The notes: generated by a model from the sequence alone, not told the origin. 54,644 nucleotides of DNA from Comamonas testosteroni (GCF_003569915.1 NZ_KZ984469.1:1-54644); one strand, 5' to 3'. Shown: positions 1-9,223, numbered from the stretch's first letter. Program-made: numbers and translations.

Positions 1-57
1 ATCAGCCAGCAGTTTCGCCAGCAGTTCTTCAGGGACTTCGTGTTTCTTGGTTGTCAT
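1..57 (-). CDS. IS256-family transposase, N-terminal fragment
   Basis: Nineteen codons are visible, reading MTTKKHEVPEELLAKLLAD. This matches the usual start of IS256-family mutator-type transposases (charged start, then a PEELL..LLA helix). The gene is cut by the window edge, so the catalytic DDE residues cannot be seen. It lies just inside the terminal repeat that interrupts the DUF4400 gene. The call rests on a short N-terminus plus the terminal repeat. Confidence 0.7.
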   Translation of the reverse strand, partial: MTTKKHEVPEELLAKLLAD

Positions 58-124
58 TGTGCTTACGGACATGCAGACTTGCGCCTGCGGTGGATTGTCC
101 GTTTACACAAAATTCTGCACACCC
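1..124 (-). mobile_element. Partial IS256-family insertion sequence, left window edge
   Basis: On the minus strand the element begins at 124 with GGGTGTGCAGAATTTTGTGT, which has the look of an IS256-family terminal inverted repeat. A transposase start follows at 57. The rest lies outside the window. The boundary is precise because the DUF4400 reading frame loses its family character exactly at this point. No target duplication can be checked, since only one end is present. Confidence 0.75.
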
Positions 125-565
125 TCTGATCTTGCGCATACTGATCCCGTCTACACAAGCCGCTATGAGCATCGGTGCAAGCAGAACGAACCAGCTCAAC
201 ATGATCATCAAACGGATGCTCATTATGAATAGCAAAGCACCCCACCCCCCCATCATCTTGTTGGCGAACGTCATGGCAATTTGTGTTCCCCAGGACTTGT
301 AAACAAAGTTCTCTTTTCCAGCCTCCACCATGTCGATTTCGCCGCTTCTGAAAATGTTTGCTGTGAACTGGACTGGCGCGAGTTTGAATAGATCCACGGA
401 CTTCCCGACAATCCTCCCACCCCACGTCTTGCCCAATGTGTTCATCGTCACTTGGACCTCTGACCGGACATACGAATTCATCTCTTGAGGCGTGCGTAGT
501 AGTGGCCCCAGAAAGAACATGAGCGCAATCAGAAAGAACCAAAACCGGACATGCATTGCGTTCAT
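125..565 (-). pseudogene. DUF4400-type conjugation membrane protein, truncated by an IS
   Basis: This is the 5' part (about 147 codons) of a membrane protein like the DUF4400 proteins that follow TraD in SXT/ICE-type transfer operons. Hydrophobic segments lie near residues 8-24 and 108-137, followed by the family-like VDGISMRKIR. At that point the frame runs into the IS256-type terminal repeat, and about 30 unrelated residues follow before a stop at 29. The start overlaps the preceding stop as ATGA, indicating translational coupling. The C-terminus is missing, so the protein is probably non-functional. The family name comes from memory of gene order and hydropathy. Confidence 0.6.
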
Positions 566-1119
566 ATCTTGCCCACCACTCTTCCTATCATTTCATTCTC
601 TGCACCGAAGCAAAGAAGGCGGATAGCAAGACCTAACTTCTCGTGCTCGCTGCCATCGACGTGGTGTTTGACTACCTGAAATTCGCCATGCTTTGCTGAT
701 TTCATCCAGTTCGAGAACGAGATCAATGTACTGTCCCATTGGTTCAAGCCCTCTGCATCCTCAAAGGCAACACTCCAGTCGTAAAGGTTGGACGCCTCCA
801 TCACCAGGGTGAGCACCATCAAGTCGGAAACGTCCACGTTCTCGACCGCTTTGGCTTCGGCCAGCTCCTCTCCCGCAATCACGGCCTGCTCAAGAGCGCG
901 CCCAAGCAGCGCTTTGCCATCAATAGCTAAGTCGAAACCTATGTGCTTGGCGAGAACCTTCACCATCCGTCCAAACTGGGGAAATCCAGACATGTAGCTA
1001 CGCACCTTTACGCCGTCTTCACAGGTCCGTAGATATGCGGTTAACGTCAGGTTTTTACGCAATCGCTGCTGAGTTTGGTGCCTCACTGGCACTTTGAAAT
1101 CCAAAACATCGCCCATCAC
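562..1119 (-). CDS. Hypothetical protein in the traI-traD operon
   Basis: This is a 185-residue soluble protein with no signal peptide or membrane span and no family I recognise. It sits between traD and the DUF4400 gene and overlaps both by four bases (ATGA-type junctions), so it is almost certainly co-translated with them. The middle is helical and acidic (residues 75-105). A role in transfer or in TraD function is inferred from position only. Confidence 0.75.
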   Translation of the reverse strand: MMGDVLDFKVPVRHQTQQRLRKNLTLTAYLRTCEDGVKVRSYMSGFPQFGRMVKVLAKHIGFDLAIDGKALLGRALEQAVIAGEELAEAKAVENVDVSDLMVLTLVMEASNLYDWSVAFEDAEGLNQWDSTLISFSNWMKSAKHGEFQVVKHHVDGSEHEKLGLAIRLLCFGAENEMIGRVVGKI

Positions 1120-3020
1120 ATCATCACCACAGGGATACGCCCCTTATACGTTTGAGATCGATTAACGCTGGCCACGTAATGCAAATCCTCTAAGTTTTTC
1201 AAAACGTCTGTTGAGATCAGAGCTACTTCTTCATCGGAAACGGTGGAAGTCCGGTTTGAGGAAAACTCCAAGCCGCCATCATCTGTTTTCCCACCGCTTG
1301 CCTTACCTTCAGACTTCGTTTTGACACTCGTTGTCGAAAACTGCTCAGAAATCATTTCAAGCGTTTCAGGGTCTTGGATAGCACCACAAATCAGATTGTT
1401 CATGTTGCCCATGAAACGACGGGCGCTGGCTGTGTCATTGCCGAATGCAACAACCAAATCACTGAACGTTTGACCCATCGCCCAAAGGTGTACGCCGGCA
1501 CCTCGCCCTTTGTTGGCTTGCTGCACCAGTGGTTCACACATGGCGTCACCCCACTCATCCACAAAGATGTGTATGCGTCGATCAGATGCCTTTTCACCTG
1601 GCTCCAACTCAAGACCATGGTTGTAGATCTCAGCTGATACCGCAGCAGTCTCTGCAATGAGCATCGCAGACACTGCTTTCCCAATAGTCACGTCAGCCAG
1701 GGCGTCAGTACCGACATAAAGCACATGACGACCATCAACGATTCGCTTGCCGTCCATGATCGGTCGTGGATCATCCACATCGTCATAGTCTGGTGATAGA
1801 AGACCTTTTAAGTCGTCGGTCGTTAGTTTGATAAGCAAGGGCAGGATGGAGTTAATCATCTTGCCGAACCACTCTTGCGATGAGTCCAGAATGTTCACCA
1901 CCCCACTCAGATCGTCATGCTTATCTTCAACATCGGTTTTGAAGACCTGAACCATGCCTGTGAGTTCGGGGATTGAGGTTTGCGTGACAAGCTTGTTCTT
2001 GTTCTTACCCGCATCAGCCATGGCCTTGTTCTGCTCTTCGCGGCAGCGGTCCAACAAGTCTGGTCGAACTTCGGAGAAGTATTTACGCATCATCCGAAGG
2101 GCAAGCCCTTCCACGTTGGTGCGCGACTCCATGCAACGCTTGAGCTTCAACAGTGAAGCGCGCTCACCAACGTACTTCAAACCATTGGTAATACGGTGAA
2201 CCGCCGACCAGCAAAACGCTGCAAAGGAGTCGTCTTCTCCTGCTCCCAAAACCAAACCAAGTCGTGAAGCAACTTGCGACGTTCGATCCCAGTTTTTCAA
2301 CAAATCTAGGCGCACGCTCTCGCTTGCAAACGCAGGGTGCAGCATGAGGAACTTACCTGGATCTCCAGCGTGTTCGCACGCTCCCTGTGCTATCTCACGC
2401 AGATCTTTGTCACCCTTGGGGTCGAGGATGATCACCGTATCACCACGGGCAACAAGTTGCGTAATGATCAGTCTGGCAAGCACGGTCTTGATTGCGCCAG
2501 TAGTCGCAATAATTGCGCAGTGTCCTTTGAAAGCTGCTAAAGGGATCAGAACATCGCTTTCTTTTCCGTTCAGTCCGTGAATCCATGGAATGCCACGAGC
2601 CTGGTACGGATCAACTGGCGCTTTGACCATCTTGAGCCACCAGGGTGGGGGGTAGATCTCTTCTGGTGTTCTTTTCCGTAATTCGTGCGCAATTGCCGTG
2701 TGATTCGGATTCCAGCGCCAGCCACGACCAAGCCACAAGTTATCTCCCATCTTTGGCAAAGCTCCCAGTAGGGACCTCGCGTTCAGTAGTTCAACTTTTG
2801 TGCCCGATAAACGCAGCTTCCTATCAAGGTTTCCCTTGCCTTGGATGCCGCGATATACAGCCATGCTCCCGCATACGCCACACAAGCCAATAGCAGCCCC
2901 CCAGCCTATCGATAGTCCAGCGGAAAGGCCCATCCCCCACAATGAAGCAAAAGCCCAAGCTCCGGCGCTACGCAGCTCATAGTTTGGACGGATGATCGTT
3001 TGAAAATCTTCAGTAAGCAT
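1116..3020 (-). CDS. traD: TraD-like conjugative coupling ATPase with degenerate P-loop
   Basis: This 634-residue protein belongs to the SXT/TOL-type TraD coupling proteins, hexameric inner-membrane ATPases that pass the relaxase-DNA complex to the type IV secretion channel. Two N-terminal membrane segments lie at about residues 20-58. Conserved landmarks include ILDPKGDKDL after the P-loop, the Walker B region IFVDEWGD (about 485-492) and the NKGRGAGVHLWAMGQT block. The P-loop at 172-179 reads ATTGAIKT instead of GxxGxGKT: both structural glycines are lost while Lys-Thr remains. It lies 11 bp after traI. Full length and intact frame argue against random decay, but ATPase activity is doubtful. 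Confidence 0.85.
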   Translation of the reverse strand: MLTEDFQTIIRPNYELRSAGAWAFASLWGMGLSAGLSIGWGAAIGLCGVCGSMAVYRGIQGKGNLDRKLRLSGTKVELLNARSLLGALPKMGDNLWLGRGWRWNPNHTAIAHELRKRTPEEIYPPPWWLKMVKAPVDPYQARGIPWIHGLNGKESDVLIPLAAFKGHCAIIATTGAIKTVLARLIITQLVARGDTVIILDPKGDKDLREIAQGACEHAGDPGKFLMLHPAFASESVRLDLLKNWDRTSQVASRLGLVLGAGEDDSFAAFCWSAVHRITNGLKYVGERASLLKLKRCMESRTNVEGLALRMMRKYFSEVRPDLLDRCREEQNKAMADAGKNKNKLVTQTSIPELTGMVQVFKTDVEDKHDDLSGVVNILDSSQEWFGKMINSILPLLIKLTTDDLKGLLSPDYDDVDDPRPIMDGKRIVDGRHVLYVGTDALADVTIGKAVSAMLIAETAAVSAEIYNHGLELEPGEKASDRRIHIFVDEWGDAMCEPLVQQANKGRGAGVHLWAMGQTFSDLVVAFGNDTASARRFMGNMNNLICGAIQDPETLEMISEQFSTTSVKTKSEGKASGGKTDDGGLEFSSNRTSTVSDEEVALISTDVLKNLEDLHYVASVNRSQTYKGRIPVVMM

Positions 3021-3031
3021 CTTTGTCTCGC

Positions 3032-5002
3032 TTAGAAAGGTAACTTTGCTTTTTTGGCAAAGCCACGACTCAACGTCACATATGCCGCCTTAGTCGCGCC
3101 ACCGTTCGTAACGCTCAACTGGTGAACCATGGCCCGTGGCTTGCCTGGTTCTGGATGTAGCCATCCATGCTTTTGCAAATTAGAGAGCAGATCTGTAGGG
3201 CTGGTGATGGCCTGAGCGACGGCTTCATATGGGATACCGATGTACTCTTTATTTGTAGTGATCAGCATGATTGCGAACTCAGGCTTTTGCAGCTCTTTGA
3301 CAACCCGAGCAAGCATGATTGAGAAGGCCTTACCCAGTTGCTTTTCAATCTCAGTCGGAACAACGTACTCCCCATCCTTAATTTCTGCTTTAGTGTTTGG
3401 CAAGGAAGCAGGCGCAGGTTTCGGGTGAATGGCTGACTCAGATGGTGATGCTTTAGCTGTTGATGAAGCATCAGTAGTCCCGCCAACTTGGCCCAACTGT
3501 TTCTCTTCAGACCCCTTATCTTGTGATTGAACCGTGAGGGATTTAGACGCCTCTTCAGCCAAAGGATCAAACTTAGAAGGGGCTGCTGCAGGAGGAATCG
3601 CAGACGCTAAACCCAAAGTTGCAGCGAGAGGGTCCGCTGCTGGAGGGGGCGCTTCTGGAATTACGCGCTCAGGCTTCTCTTCTTTATGCGCTGTGCTTGC
3701 GGGCTTTGTCTCTGTTCCAGGTGCCGGTGTAGGCGCAGGTGTCGAGCGCTTCGCATTCTTCGTTTGAAGATCTACCTCAACCAACGGATCTGTTTTCGCA
3801 ACTTCCGATGCAATAACTGGCTTCAGGTAATCGCTTGGCACATAGCCTTCCACGCAAGAATCGGGCTTTATCAATTTCACTGCCATATGCAGCTCGCCGT
3901 CTGCATCTGCTACATCCACATATGCCGACTGCTGGGCATCTGTGAAGAGCATCTTTTCATCAAGCATTACCTGCAATAAACCGCTAGAGCTTGACGGCAT
4001 ACCCTTGAGTGACGTGATCTTGGCGCTGGCCAGCAGGTCGTGTCCCGCCCGTGGCCAGATTAAATAAACGCCTGTGCTATCCGCTAGCACTGATTTTTCG
4101 TTGACGATCCACTTACCTTCAGCAATGCACTCACGCATTGCATCCACGATGATTGGGGCGTTGTGCTGACCAAACTGAACACGGCCATAGTTCTGCGGCA
4201 GGCGCGCTAGCTCTGCCTTTTTCAATCGCTCCCACATCGACGCAACCAAGTCGAAAGCGATGGAGTTGAAATCAGTTCTCAAGTTAGAAGAGATTTCGGA
4301 ATACGCAGTTGTTAGGGCCGAGCTACCTTCTTCCAAATAGCGTATAGCTGCAGTACCAGCTATCTGTATCGACAAAGCACCGCCAAGCACAGATGGGCCT
4401 GGTGCTACATCTTCGCGTGGCCATCCCACGTAGTAGTGCTCGGATTGGCTGTTCTCTGCCCATTGAGTCAATGAATCAGCTCGTATCAACCACCCTTCGC
4501 CGGAATCGTTTGTGACACGGATTTTTTCCAACGTCTGACCAATCGGAAATAGCAGGCCCGACAAAAAGCAGATGTATCGCCAGCGCTTTTCAAGTAAATG
4601 ACGGTCTTCTACTCCAAGCTGGCCTGTGAAAATCTTTCCATCCGAAGATTGATAGCTATAGAACGCGCATTCCAAACATGCTCGGAACAAACCACCAGGC
4701 CCACCGTAGATTGTGTCCTTGGAGCCAGGGATGTTTGATATGTACGTGGCTAGGTTGGTGATGGGAATTTCAAAGCGTTCATAGAAATCAGTCTTTAGAG
4801 CAGCGGCATGTAGCTTCAACCGTCGGATGAGGTCTTCCTGTACCTCAATCAACTCCTCTTTGGAAGCGAGAGGGATGCCATCGTGCCGTGGCGGATACGA
4901 AGCATGCACCAGTGGTTTGCCTCGTTCGCGCTTAAAAGCATCAGCCTGCGGGGTGATCACTGGGGGCTGATCGCGGGCAAACAATTTGCGAAAAAAACTC
5001 AT
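3032..5002 (-). CDS. traI: TraI-like MOBH relaxase homologue lacking catalytic histidines
   Basis: This 656-residue protein has the layout of SXT-type TraI: an N-terminal TraI_2 (MOBH relaxase) domain, a Pro/Ala-rich linker (about 400-530) and a TraI_2_C-like tail ending in SRGFAKKAKLPF. Active MOBH relaxases have a HHH cluster before GGLFRH and an HD motif in GLLHDxGKP. Here the matching positions read TIYGGPGGLFRAC (about 97-109) and GLLFPIGQT (about 149-157), so every expected metal-binding His/Asp is gone. The KWIVNE and GVYLIWP blocks are preserved. The gene heads the operon. ATG at 5002 is preferred over the adjacent GTG. It may be a non-nicking scaffold or a decayed relaxase. Confidence 0.8.
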   Translation of the reverse strand: MSFFRKLFARDQPPVITPQADAFKRERGKPLVHASYPPRHDGIPLASKEELIEVQEDLIRRLKLHAAALKTDFYERFEIPITNLATYISNIPGSKDTIYGGPGGLFRACLECAFYSYQSSDGKIFTGQLGVEDRHLLEKRWRYICFLSGLLFPIGQTLEKIRVTNDSGEGWLIRADSLTQWAENSQSEHYYVGWPREDVAPGPSVLGGALSIQIAGTAAIRYLEEGSSALTTAYSEISSNLRTDFNSIAFDLVASMWERLKKAELARLPQNYGRVQFGQHNAPIIVDAMRECIAEGKWIVNEKSVLADSTGVYLIWPRAGHDLLASAKITSLKGMPSSSSGLLQVMLDEKMLFTDAQQSAYVDVADADGELHMAVKLIKPDSCVEGYVPSDYLKPVIASEVAKTDPLVEVDLQTKNAKRSTPAPTPAPGTETKPASTAHKEEKPERVIPEAPPPAADPLAATLGLASAIPPAAAPSKFDPLAEEASKSLTVQSQDKGSEEKQLGQVGGTTDASSTAKASPSESAIHPKPAPASLPNTKAEIKDGEYVVPTEIEKQLGKAFSIMLARVVKELQKPEFAIMLITTNKEYIGIPYEAVAQAITSPTDLLSNLQKHGWLHPEPGKPRAMVHQLSVTNGGATKAAYVTLSRGFAKKAKLPF

Positions 5003-5120
5003 CACAAAATTTTGCAGATCAAGGACTGTAAAACCGTGGTCTAAAGGTTAGGAATATCACTCTTTAAATGAATTACTTGATATATTTCACGGCACAAGTT
5101 CACCTTGCGGCTGCTCGTCA

Positions 5121-5172
5121 GCTCTTTACATTCAATCCCGTTGGGGCCTCGCCCCATGGGTGTAGTGGCCCC
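5121..5172 (+). promoter_or_regulatory. Structured 5' leader element, copy 1 (only plus-strand copy)
   Basis: It reads CTCTTTACATTCAATCCC, followed by a hairpin with GGGGCC/GGCCCC as outer stem and CCC/GGG inside. It ends about 20 bp before the start of the 5192 gene, whose GGAG site follows directly. It matches the nine minus-strand leaders in this window in both conserved strand and architecture. Confidence 0.7.
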
Positions 5173-5191
5173 TCTTCCTTTTGGAGCCACT

Positions 5192-6370
5192 ATGAGCATT
5201 GATCTCTTCGCCTGCCACGCAGTCAAATCCGCCCTCCTTGAAGGCGACCTTGAAAATGGGGCTGCACAGGTCCTTTGCCTGCTTCCTCAAAGTAAGCAAG
5301 AAAGTGCCCTGCGCCAGCTGAAAGCCTTGCCAGAAATGGTCACAGGCATTCAACTTCTTCGGAGCATCGATTCACGCGCTCTGGACCTGTCCAAAGCGCA
5401 GTTCGACCGCACTAACTGTGCTTCCTGCCTGCACAATACCGATAACGCCAGCGTTCACGTTGAGTCTATCGGCCAGTTGCAGCCTGGTAAGTGCCTTTTC
5501 AGCCTTTGCGCTCAACATGACGCGAATGATGAGAGTCTGCTTAACCAGCGTACTGTCCTTCAATCTACGTTGCTTGATTCCGACGTGACTGATGGGCCAG
5601 TACCTAAATCTTTAGCAGACGATCCGACAATGGATTCAAACGCTGCACAAGCTATCGGCTCCGAACAGACACAGCTCTATTTGAGTGAGCCTGATGTGGG
5701 TGAAGTGGACAGCAGTGATGAACTCTACGACCAACGCGCCCAAGGACAGCCTATGTCAACTGAGGCCGTGGAAACTGAGCAAGATCCTCTCCACATCCCA
5801 TCAGCTGATGCCGCGACTCAAGCCGCTTCCGTTGCCAATGCTGCAGAAGAACTCGTGTCCCAGCACGCTCCTGACCTTCTACCGACCTCGTACATCGATG
5901 TCGTAAAGAATGCTTGGTGGCGAGACGCGCTTGTCTATCGGGTTGCCGAATCCGGCTCGGTTGCCGAAATGCAGGGATTCCTGAATGCCTGTTTTGCCAG
6001 TGGCTACACAATGCAATCAAGGCCTGAAGACACCCCTGTGACTTTGTTTCTGGACATCGTTCAGGCCAAGCAGGGTTTCTTACCCACGCTTGTTCGGGAT
6101 GCAATCAAATCACTCCCCTTGGATGTGATTCAAGCATTCTTGATCATGTTTGACGTTGACCTTTCCGACACCGGGACTGTTAGCGTTAAGCTGCTTAGCG
6201 CGCATGCACTGGACGATCTGGAAACCATCGCTGATGAGTTGCAAGTACCAGAAAGTGATGCAGTTTGTGATGCATATGATGCTGGTCCTGAAGCCTTTGC
6301 TCAGGCCATCTTTGATGCGGTAGGCGAGCAAGGAATGATCGGTTACATCCCTCATTCACTTCGACCCTAA
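5192..6370 (+). CDS. Hypothetical protein with a Cys motif, 392 aa
   Basis: The ATG at 5192 is chosen because GGAG lies 6 bp upstream and the structured leader ends just before it; the longer frame would run through the leader. Around residues 70-110 a CASCLHNT..(about 25 residues)..CLFSLC pattern resembles the zinc-ribbon-like Cys motif seen in some plasmid ParB/PRTRC-type proteins. An acidic low-complexity stretch follows (about 140-240), then a helical C-terminal region. It is divergent from traI and ends at a strong terminator. No function can be assigned. Confidence 0.75.
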   Translation: MSIDLFACHAVKSALLEGDLENGAAQVLCLLPQSKQESALRQLKALPEMVTGIQLLRSIDSRALDLSKAQFDRTNCASCLHNTDNASVHVESIGQLQPGKCLFSLCAQHDANDESLLNQRTVLQSTLLDSDVTDGPVPKSLADDPTMDSNAAQAIGSEQTQLYLSEPDVGEVDSSDELYDQRAQGQPMSTEAVETEQDPLHIPSADAATQAASVANAAEELVSQHAPDLLPTSYIDVVKNAWWRDALVYRVAESGSVAEMQGFLNACFASGYTMQSRPEDTPVTLFLDIVQAKQGFLPTLVRDAIKSLPLDVIQAFLIMFDVDLSDTGTVSVKLLSAHALDDLETIADELQVPESDAVCDAYDAGPEAFAQAIFDAVGEQGMIGYIPHSLRP

Positions 6371-6377
6371 ACAAAGA

Positions 6378-6420
6378 ACCCGGACTCACTGCGATAGCAG
6401 CGGAGTCCGGGTTTTCTTTT
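6378..6420. terminator. Bidirectional Rho-independent terminator
   Basis: ACCCGGACTC (6378-6387) pairs with GAGTCCGGGT (6403-6412), followed by a T-rich run on the plus strand. It separates the plus-strand gene ending at 6370 from the minus-strand helicase ending at 6437, and may serve both. Confidence 0.85.
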
Positions 6421-6436
6421 TGGGCACGTAGGTCAG

Positions 6437-8296
6437 CTATTCATCGTCATCCCAGATTGACGGGTCATGCTCATCGGCTGAAGCGGCAACACCAAATGGC
6501 TCAGGGGAAGAAAGCAGGTTTTCAACCTTGGCCTCCAAAAGGAAAAGTGGCGTTTTACCGCCGTAGGTCATCCAGAGTGATTCACGGGCACGAGTCATAC
6601 CAACGAAAAACACACGTCGCTCAGACGGACCTTCGGTAATCGTGTTGTGATCATCCGTCTCCTCGCAACCGATCAGATATACGTGATCCCACTCCAGGCC
6701 CTTGCTTCCATGCATTGTCATGAGCCTCACAGCACCAGATTCTGGCTCTTCTTTCTTCTTTCGGGTCAGTAGACGTATGCGCCCCTTCAAATCACCTTGA
6801 ATGCGCGTCAAGGCCTTCTCAACGCTCTGCATGCCCTTCTTCAAGCGAGTTACCTTCGGATGTTCTTTGCCACTTTTCTTTGCCACTGCACCCAGCGTTG
6901 AGTACCAGCGTGCAAACTCGGCTGACGACTCGTAGATCACAAGGTCTGTCTGGCCATCCTTGGCATCCTGCCTCCACTTCCCCATGCACTTCGATATCTG
7001 GTTCAGCACCGTCTGCTCAATTGGTTCCAAGCCAGGCAGATCGACGGCGTTACCACGACGAAATCGGATGTGATGCGAACTCAACTCGGCCATGATGGTA
7101 TTGACGCTTTGCGACTTGAAGCCCAACAGCCCCAAGGCCATTGCCAAGAGGTCTGGCGAGCCTTTGCACATGAACATCATCATTGACAGGTAGGCAGCGA
7201 TATCGTCGCGGTCCCAGAGCGAAGTACCAGAGCGGTAATTCGGAATACCAGCCGCATTCAGCGCTGTCTCTATGATGTCCAGATTGATGTTGGTGCGCGA
7301 CAGCACGGCCATGTTGTATGGGTGCGTGTGGTTCTCTGCAATGTGGCCAGCAATCCACTCAGCTTCCGTTTCTACATCCTCCTGGTAGCAACCTCCGACG
7401 AAACCACCCGGACCCCGTTCTGCCTTTTGGTTTTTCTCTACGCGGTTCGGGTTGTTGTAGCGGATCAGGTTGGTAGCATGTTCAACGATCTCAGATTTCG
7501 AGCGGAAGTTTTCACCCAGCCGTACAACTTCAGCGTTGCACTCTTGGACAAACTTGATCATCCCTTGATAACCGCACGCAGCGCGCCAGTCATAGATGGT
7601 CTGGTCATCATCACCAACTAGCGACGTGATGACACCGTTTTGACCGTGAACAATGGCAATCAGCAGCTGCAATTCATCGCTGTCCTGAACCTCATCCACG
7701 ATCATGTCCGTAAATGGGAAAAGCGGAACCGTCCCTTCATACAAACCAATCGCTACAGTGCGCTTGATGGTGGCCAGGTCCAAGCTATTGCACGCCTTCA
7801 GGTAGGCGTAGTACTGCTCGATGAGGACCATCGTTTTCGGTGACTCCTCGCGTATTTTCTCAACCAACTGGGTGCGGTCGCGGGTAGCCTGGTATGCATC
7901 GAAGAGCTGCTGGTGTTCATCTAATCCACCAAGGTCAAACTCTTTGCAGATCTGGTGCAACCGTGGGTATTGCGCCTGCGGGCTGAGCAGCTTAAAACGG
8001 TCAGAAATCGTGGCTTTGTAGTGCCACAAGCAAAGCGAGTCGAGCGTTGAAACACGCAGTCTGTCTGGCGATGGCTTTCCACTCCCCGACTCGTCCATTT
8101 TTTTCTCAAGGCGATGCAGCATTTCTTGCGCCGAGTCGCGTGTGAAAGTACACATCAGCAAACTACGGTTTGGGTCACAGAGGATACGGGATGCCTTCTG
8201 TACCGAGGTCGCAGTCTTACCTGAGCCTGGTCCAGCAAACAGGATCATGTTCTTGTCGCACACAATGGCCGCGTGCTGAGAAGGTGTTGATTGCAT
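6437..8296 (-). CDS. UvrD/Rep-type SF1A DNA helicase
   Basis: This 619-residue superfamily 1A helicase would be a 3'-5' ATP-driven DNA translocase. Motif I is AGPGSGKT (residues 21-28), motif II is the Walker B variant IVDEVQDSD, and motif III is GDDDQTIYDWRAA. Motif V is MTMHGSKGLEWDHVY and motif VI is VGMTRARESLW. It is somewhat shorter than UvrD (about 720) and lacks a recognisable C-terminal Tudor region. No extra nuclease domain is visible. It sits alone behind a terminator. Plasmid copies of such helicases may help replication, repair during transfer or defence; which applies here is unknown. Confidence 0.9.
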   Translation of the reverse strand: MQSTPSQHAAIVCDKNMILFAGPGSGKTATSVQKASRILCDPNRSLLMCTFTRDSAQEMLHRLEKKMDESGSGKPSPDRLRVSTLDSLCLWHYKATISDRFKLLSPQAQYPRLHQICKEFDLGGLDEHQQLFDAYQATRDRTQLVEKIREESPKTMVLIEQYYAYLKACNSLDLATIKRTVAIGLYEGTVPLFPFTDMIVDEVQDSDELQLLIAIVHGQNGVITSLVGDDDQTIYDWRAACGYQGMIKFVQECNAEVVRLGENFRSKSEIVEHATNLIRYNNPNRVEKNQKAERGPGGFVGGCYQEDVETEAEWIAGHIAENHTHPYNMAVLSRTNINLDIIETALNAAGIPNYRSGTSLWDRDDIAAYLSMMMFMCKGSPDLLAMALGLLGFKSQSVNTIMAELSSHHIRFRRGNAVDLPGLEPIEQTVLNQISKCMGKWRQDAKDGQTDLVIYESSAEFARWYSTLGAVAKKSGKEHPKVTRLKKGMQSVEKALTRIQGDLKGRIRLLTRKKKEEPESGAVRLMTMHGSKGLEWDHVYLIGCEETDDHNTITEGPSERRVFFVGMTRARESLWMTYGGKTPLFLLEAKVENLLSSPEPFGVAASADEHDPSIWDDDE

Positions 8297-8302
8297 AGCA
8301 AC

Positions 8303-8337
8303 TCAAAATAAAAAGCCGCCTGCAATGCTGGCGGCTT
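8303..8337 (-). terminator. Rho-independent terminator after the 8357-9223 gene
   Basis: On the minus strand AAGCCGCC...GGCGGCTT forms a hairpin with an A/T-rich loop, followed by TTTTATTTT. It lies 20 bp after the stop of the upstream gene and just before the helicase start. Helicase transcription must start in between or depend on read-through. Confidence 0.8.
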
Positions 8338-8356
8338 GTAGTTATGGATGCAGGAA

Positions 8357-9223
8357 TCAGGAAGGCACGACTTTTTCTGAGCTGTTATCTGCGCTCAGGT
8401 CATGCAAATGCTTTTCCAATGCATATTGGGCCAAGGTCGAATTGGGTGTTGACGAGATGCCATCGATAGCTTCGTTGGCGCGCTCTACCGCATCACCTTC
8501 TTCAATCACTTTGCTCTGCGCTTCAATCGCCGTATCCAGCTCGTGATCGTGTTCAACGCCGTCGTTCTTCATCTGCTCACGGACACGTTGAGCTTCCTTG
8601 CGCAAAATGATTGCTTCGCTGCGAACTGTATTGCCCAATCCACGCATGGCCAAGATTGTTTTGTTTTCCGTCTCGCGCTTGGCATCCGAGTCAATCACGC
8701 CTTGCAGAACTGCTGCAGCAGTTTTTGTGAAGAGTGCATCAGCTGCCTTCAGCAGATCCAGATACTGACGCGCTTGTGCGTGAATAACCGGAACCAGCTC
8801 ATGATTCGGGCGAAGGTAGCCAATGTCATCGAGGGTGACATTGTTCGTTTCCATCACATGATCAATTTGATCATTGAAACGCTTGATGAGCATTTCCAGT
8901 GACTGCAACTTGCGTGCCATCAGAGCGTGGTATTTGCTCAGGATTTCACGGTTGTACTTGGGCCGACGCAAGTACACGTATTCACTGAAAAGATTGCGCG
9001 ACATGAACGCAAAATTGTTCTCGTAGAACTTGTGGATACGGTAGTTCAGAAAGACGCCATTTGTGAAATAAATGGGATCTGTGAAGCGCTCCATGTAGGC
9101 GACTCCAAACACCTTCTTGAAGGCATCAAGTCGTGATGCTTGGATACGGTCCGCGATTGGATCGACCACCTCCATGGTGACGGGTTCAGTTACGTGGGTT
9201 TCAGGTGCTAAAGTTTCAGACAT
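8357..9223 (-). CDS. Hypothetical helical protein, possibly DUF1845/AcaB-like
   Basis: This is a 288-residue, strongly helical protein. ATG at 9223 is preferred over an upstream ATG at 9271 because GGAG lies 6 bp before it. The central part (VPVIHAQARQYLDLLKAADALF) loosely recalls DUF1845/AcaB proteins of ICEs and IncC plasmids, but I cannot confirm this by eye. The C-terminus is acidic and probably flexible. It has its own terminator and lies between the TraB-like gene and the helicase. Confidence 0.75.
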   Translation of the reverse strand: MSETLAPETHVTEPVTMEVVDPIADRIQASRLDAFKKVFGVAYMERFTDPIYFTNGVFLNYRIHKFYENNFAFMSRNLFSEYVYLRRPKYNREILSKYHALMARKLQSLEMLIKRFNDQIDHVMETNNVTLDDIGYLRPNHELVPVIHAQARQYLDLLKAADALFTKTAAAVLQGVIDSDAKRETENKTILAMRGLGNTVRSEAIILRKEAQRVREQMKNDGVEHDHELDTAIEAQSKVIEEGDAVERANEAIDGISSTPNSTLAQYALEKHLHDLSADNSSEKVVPS

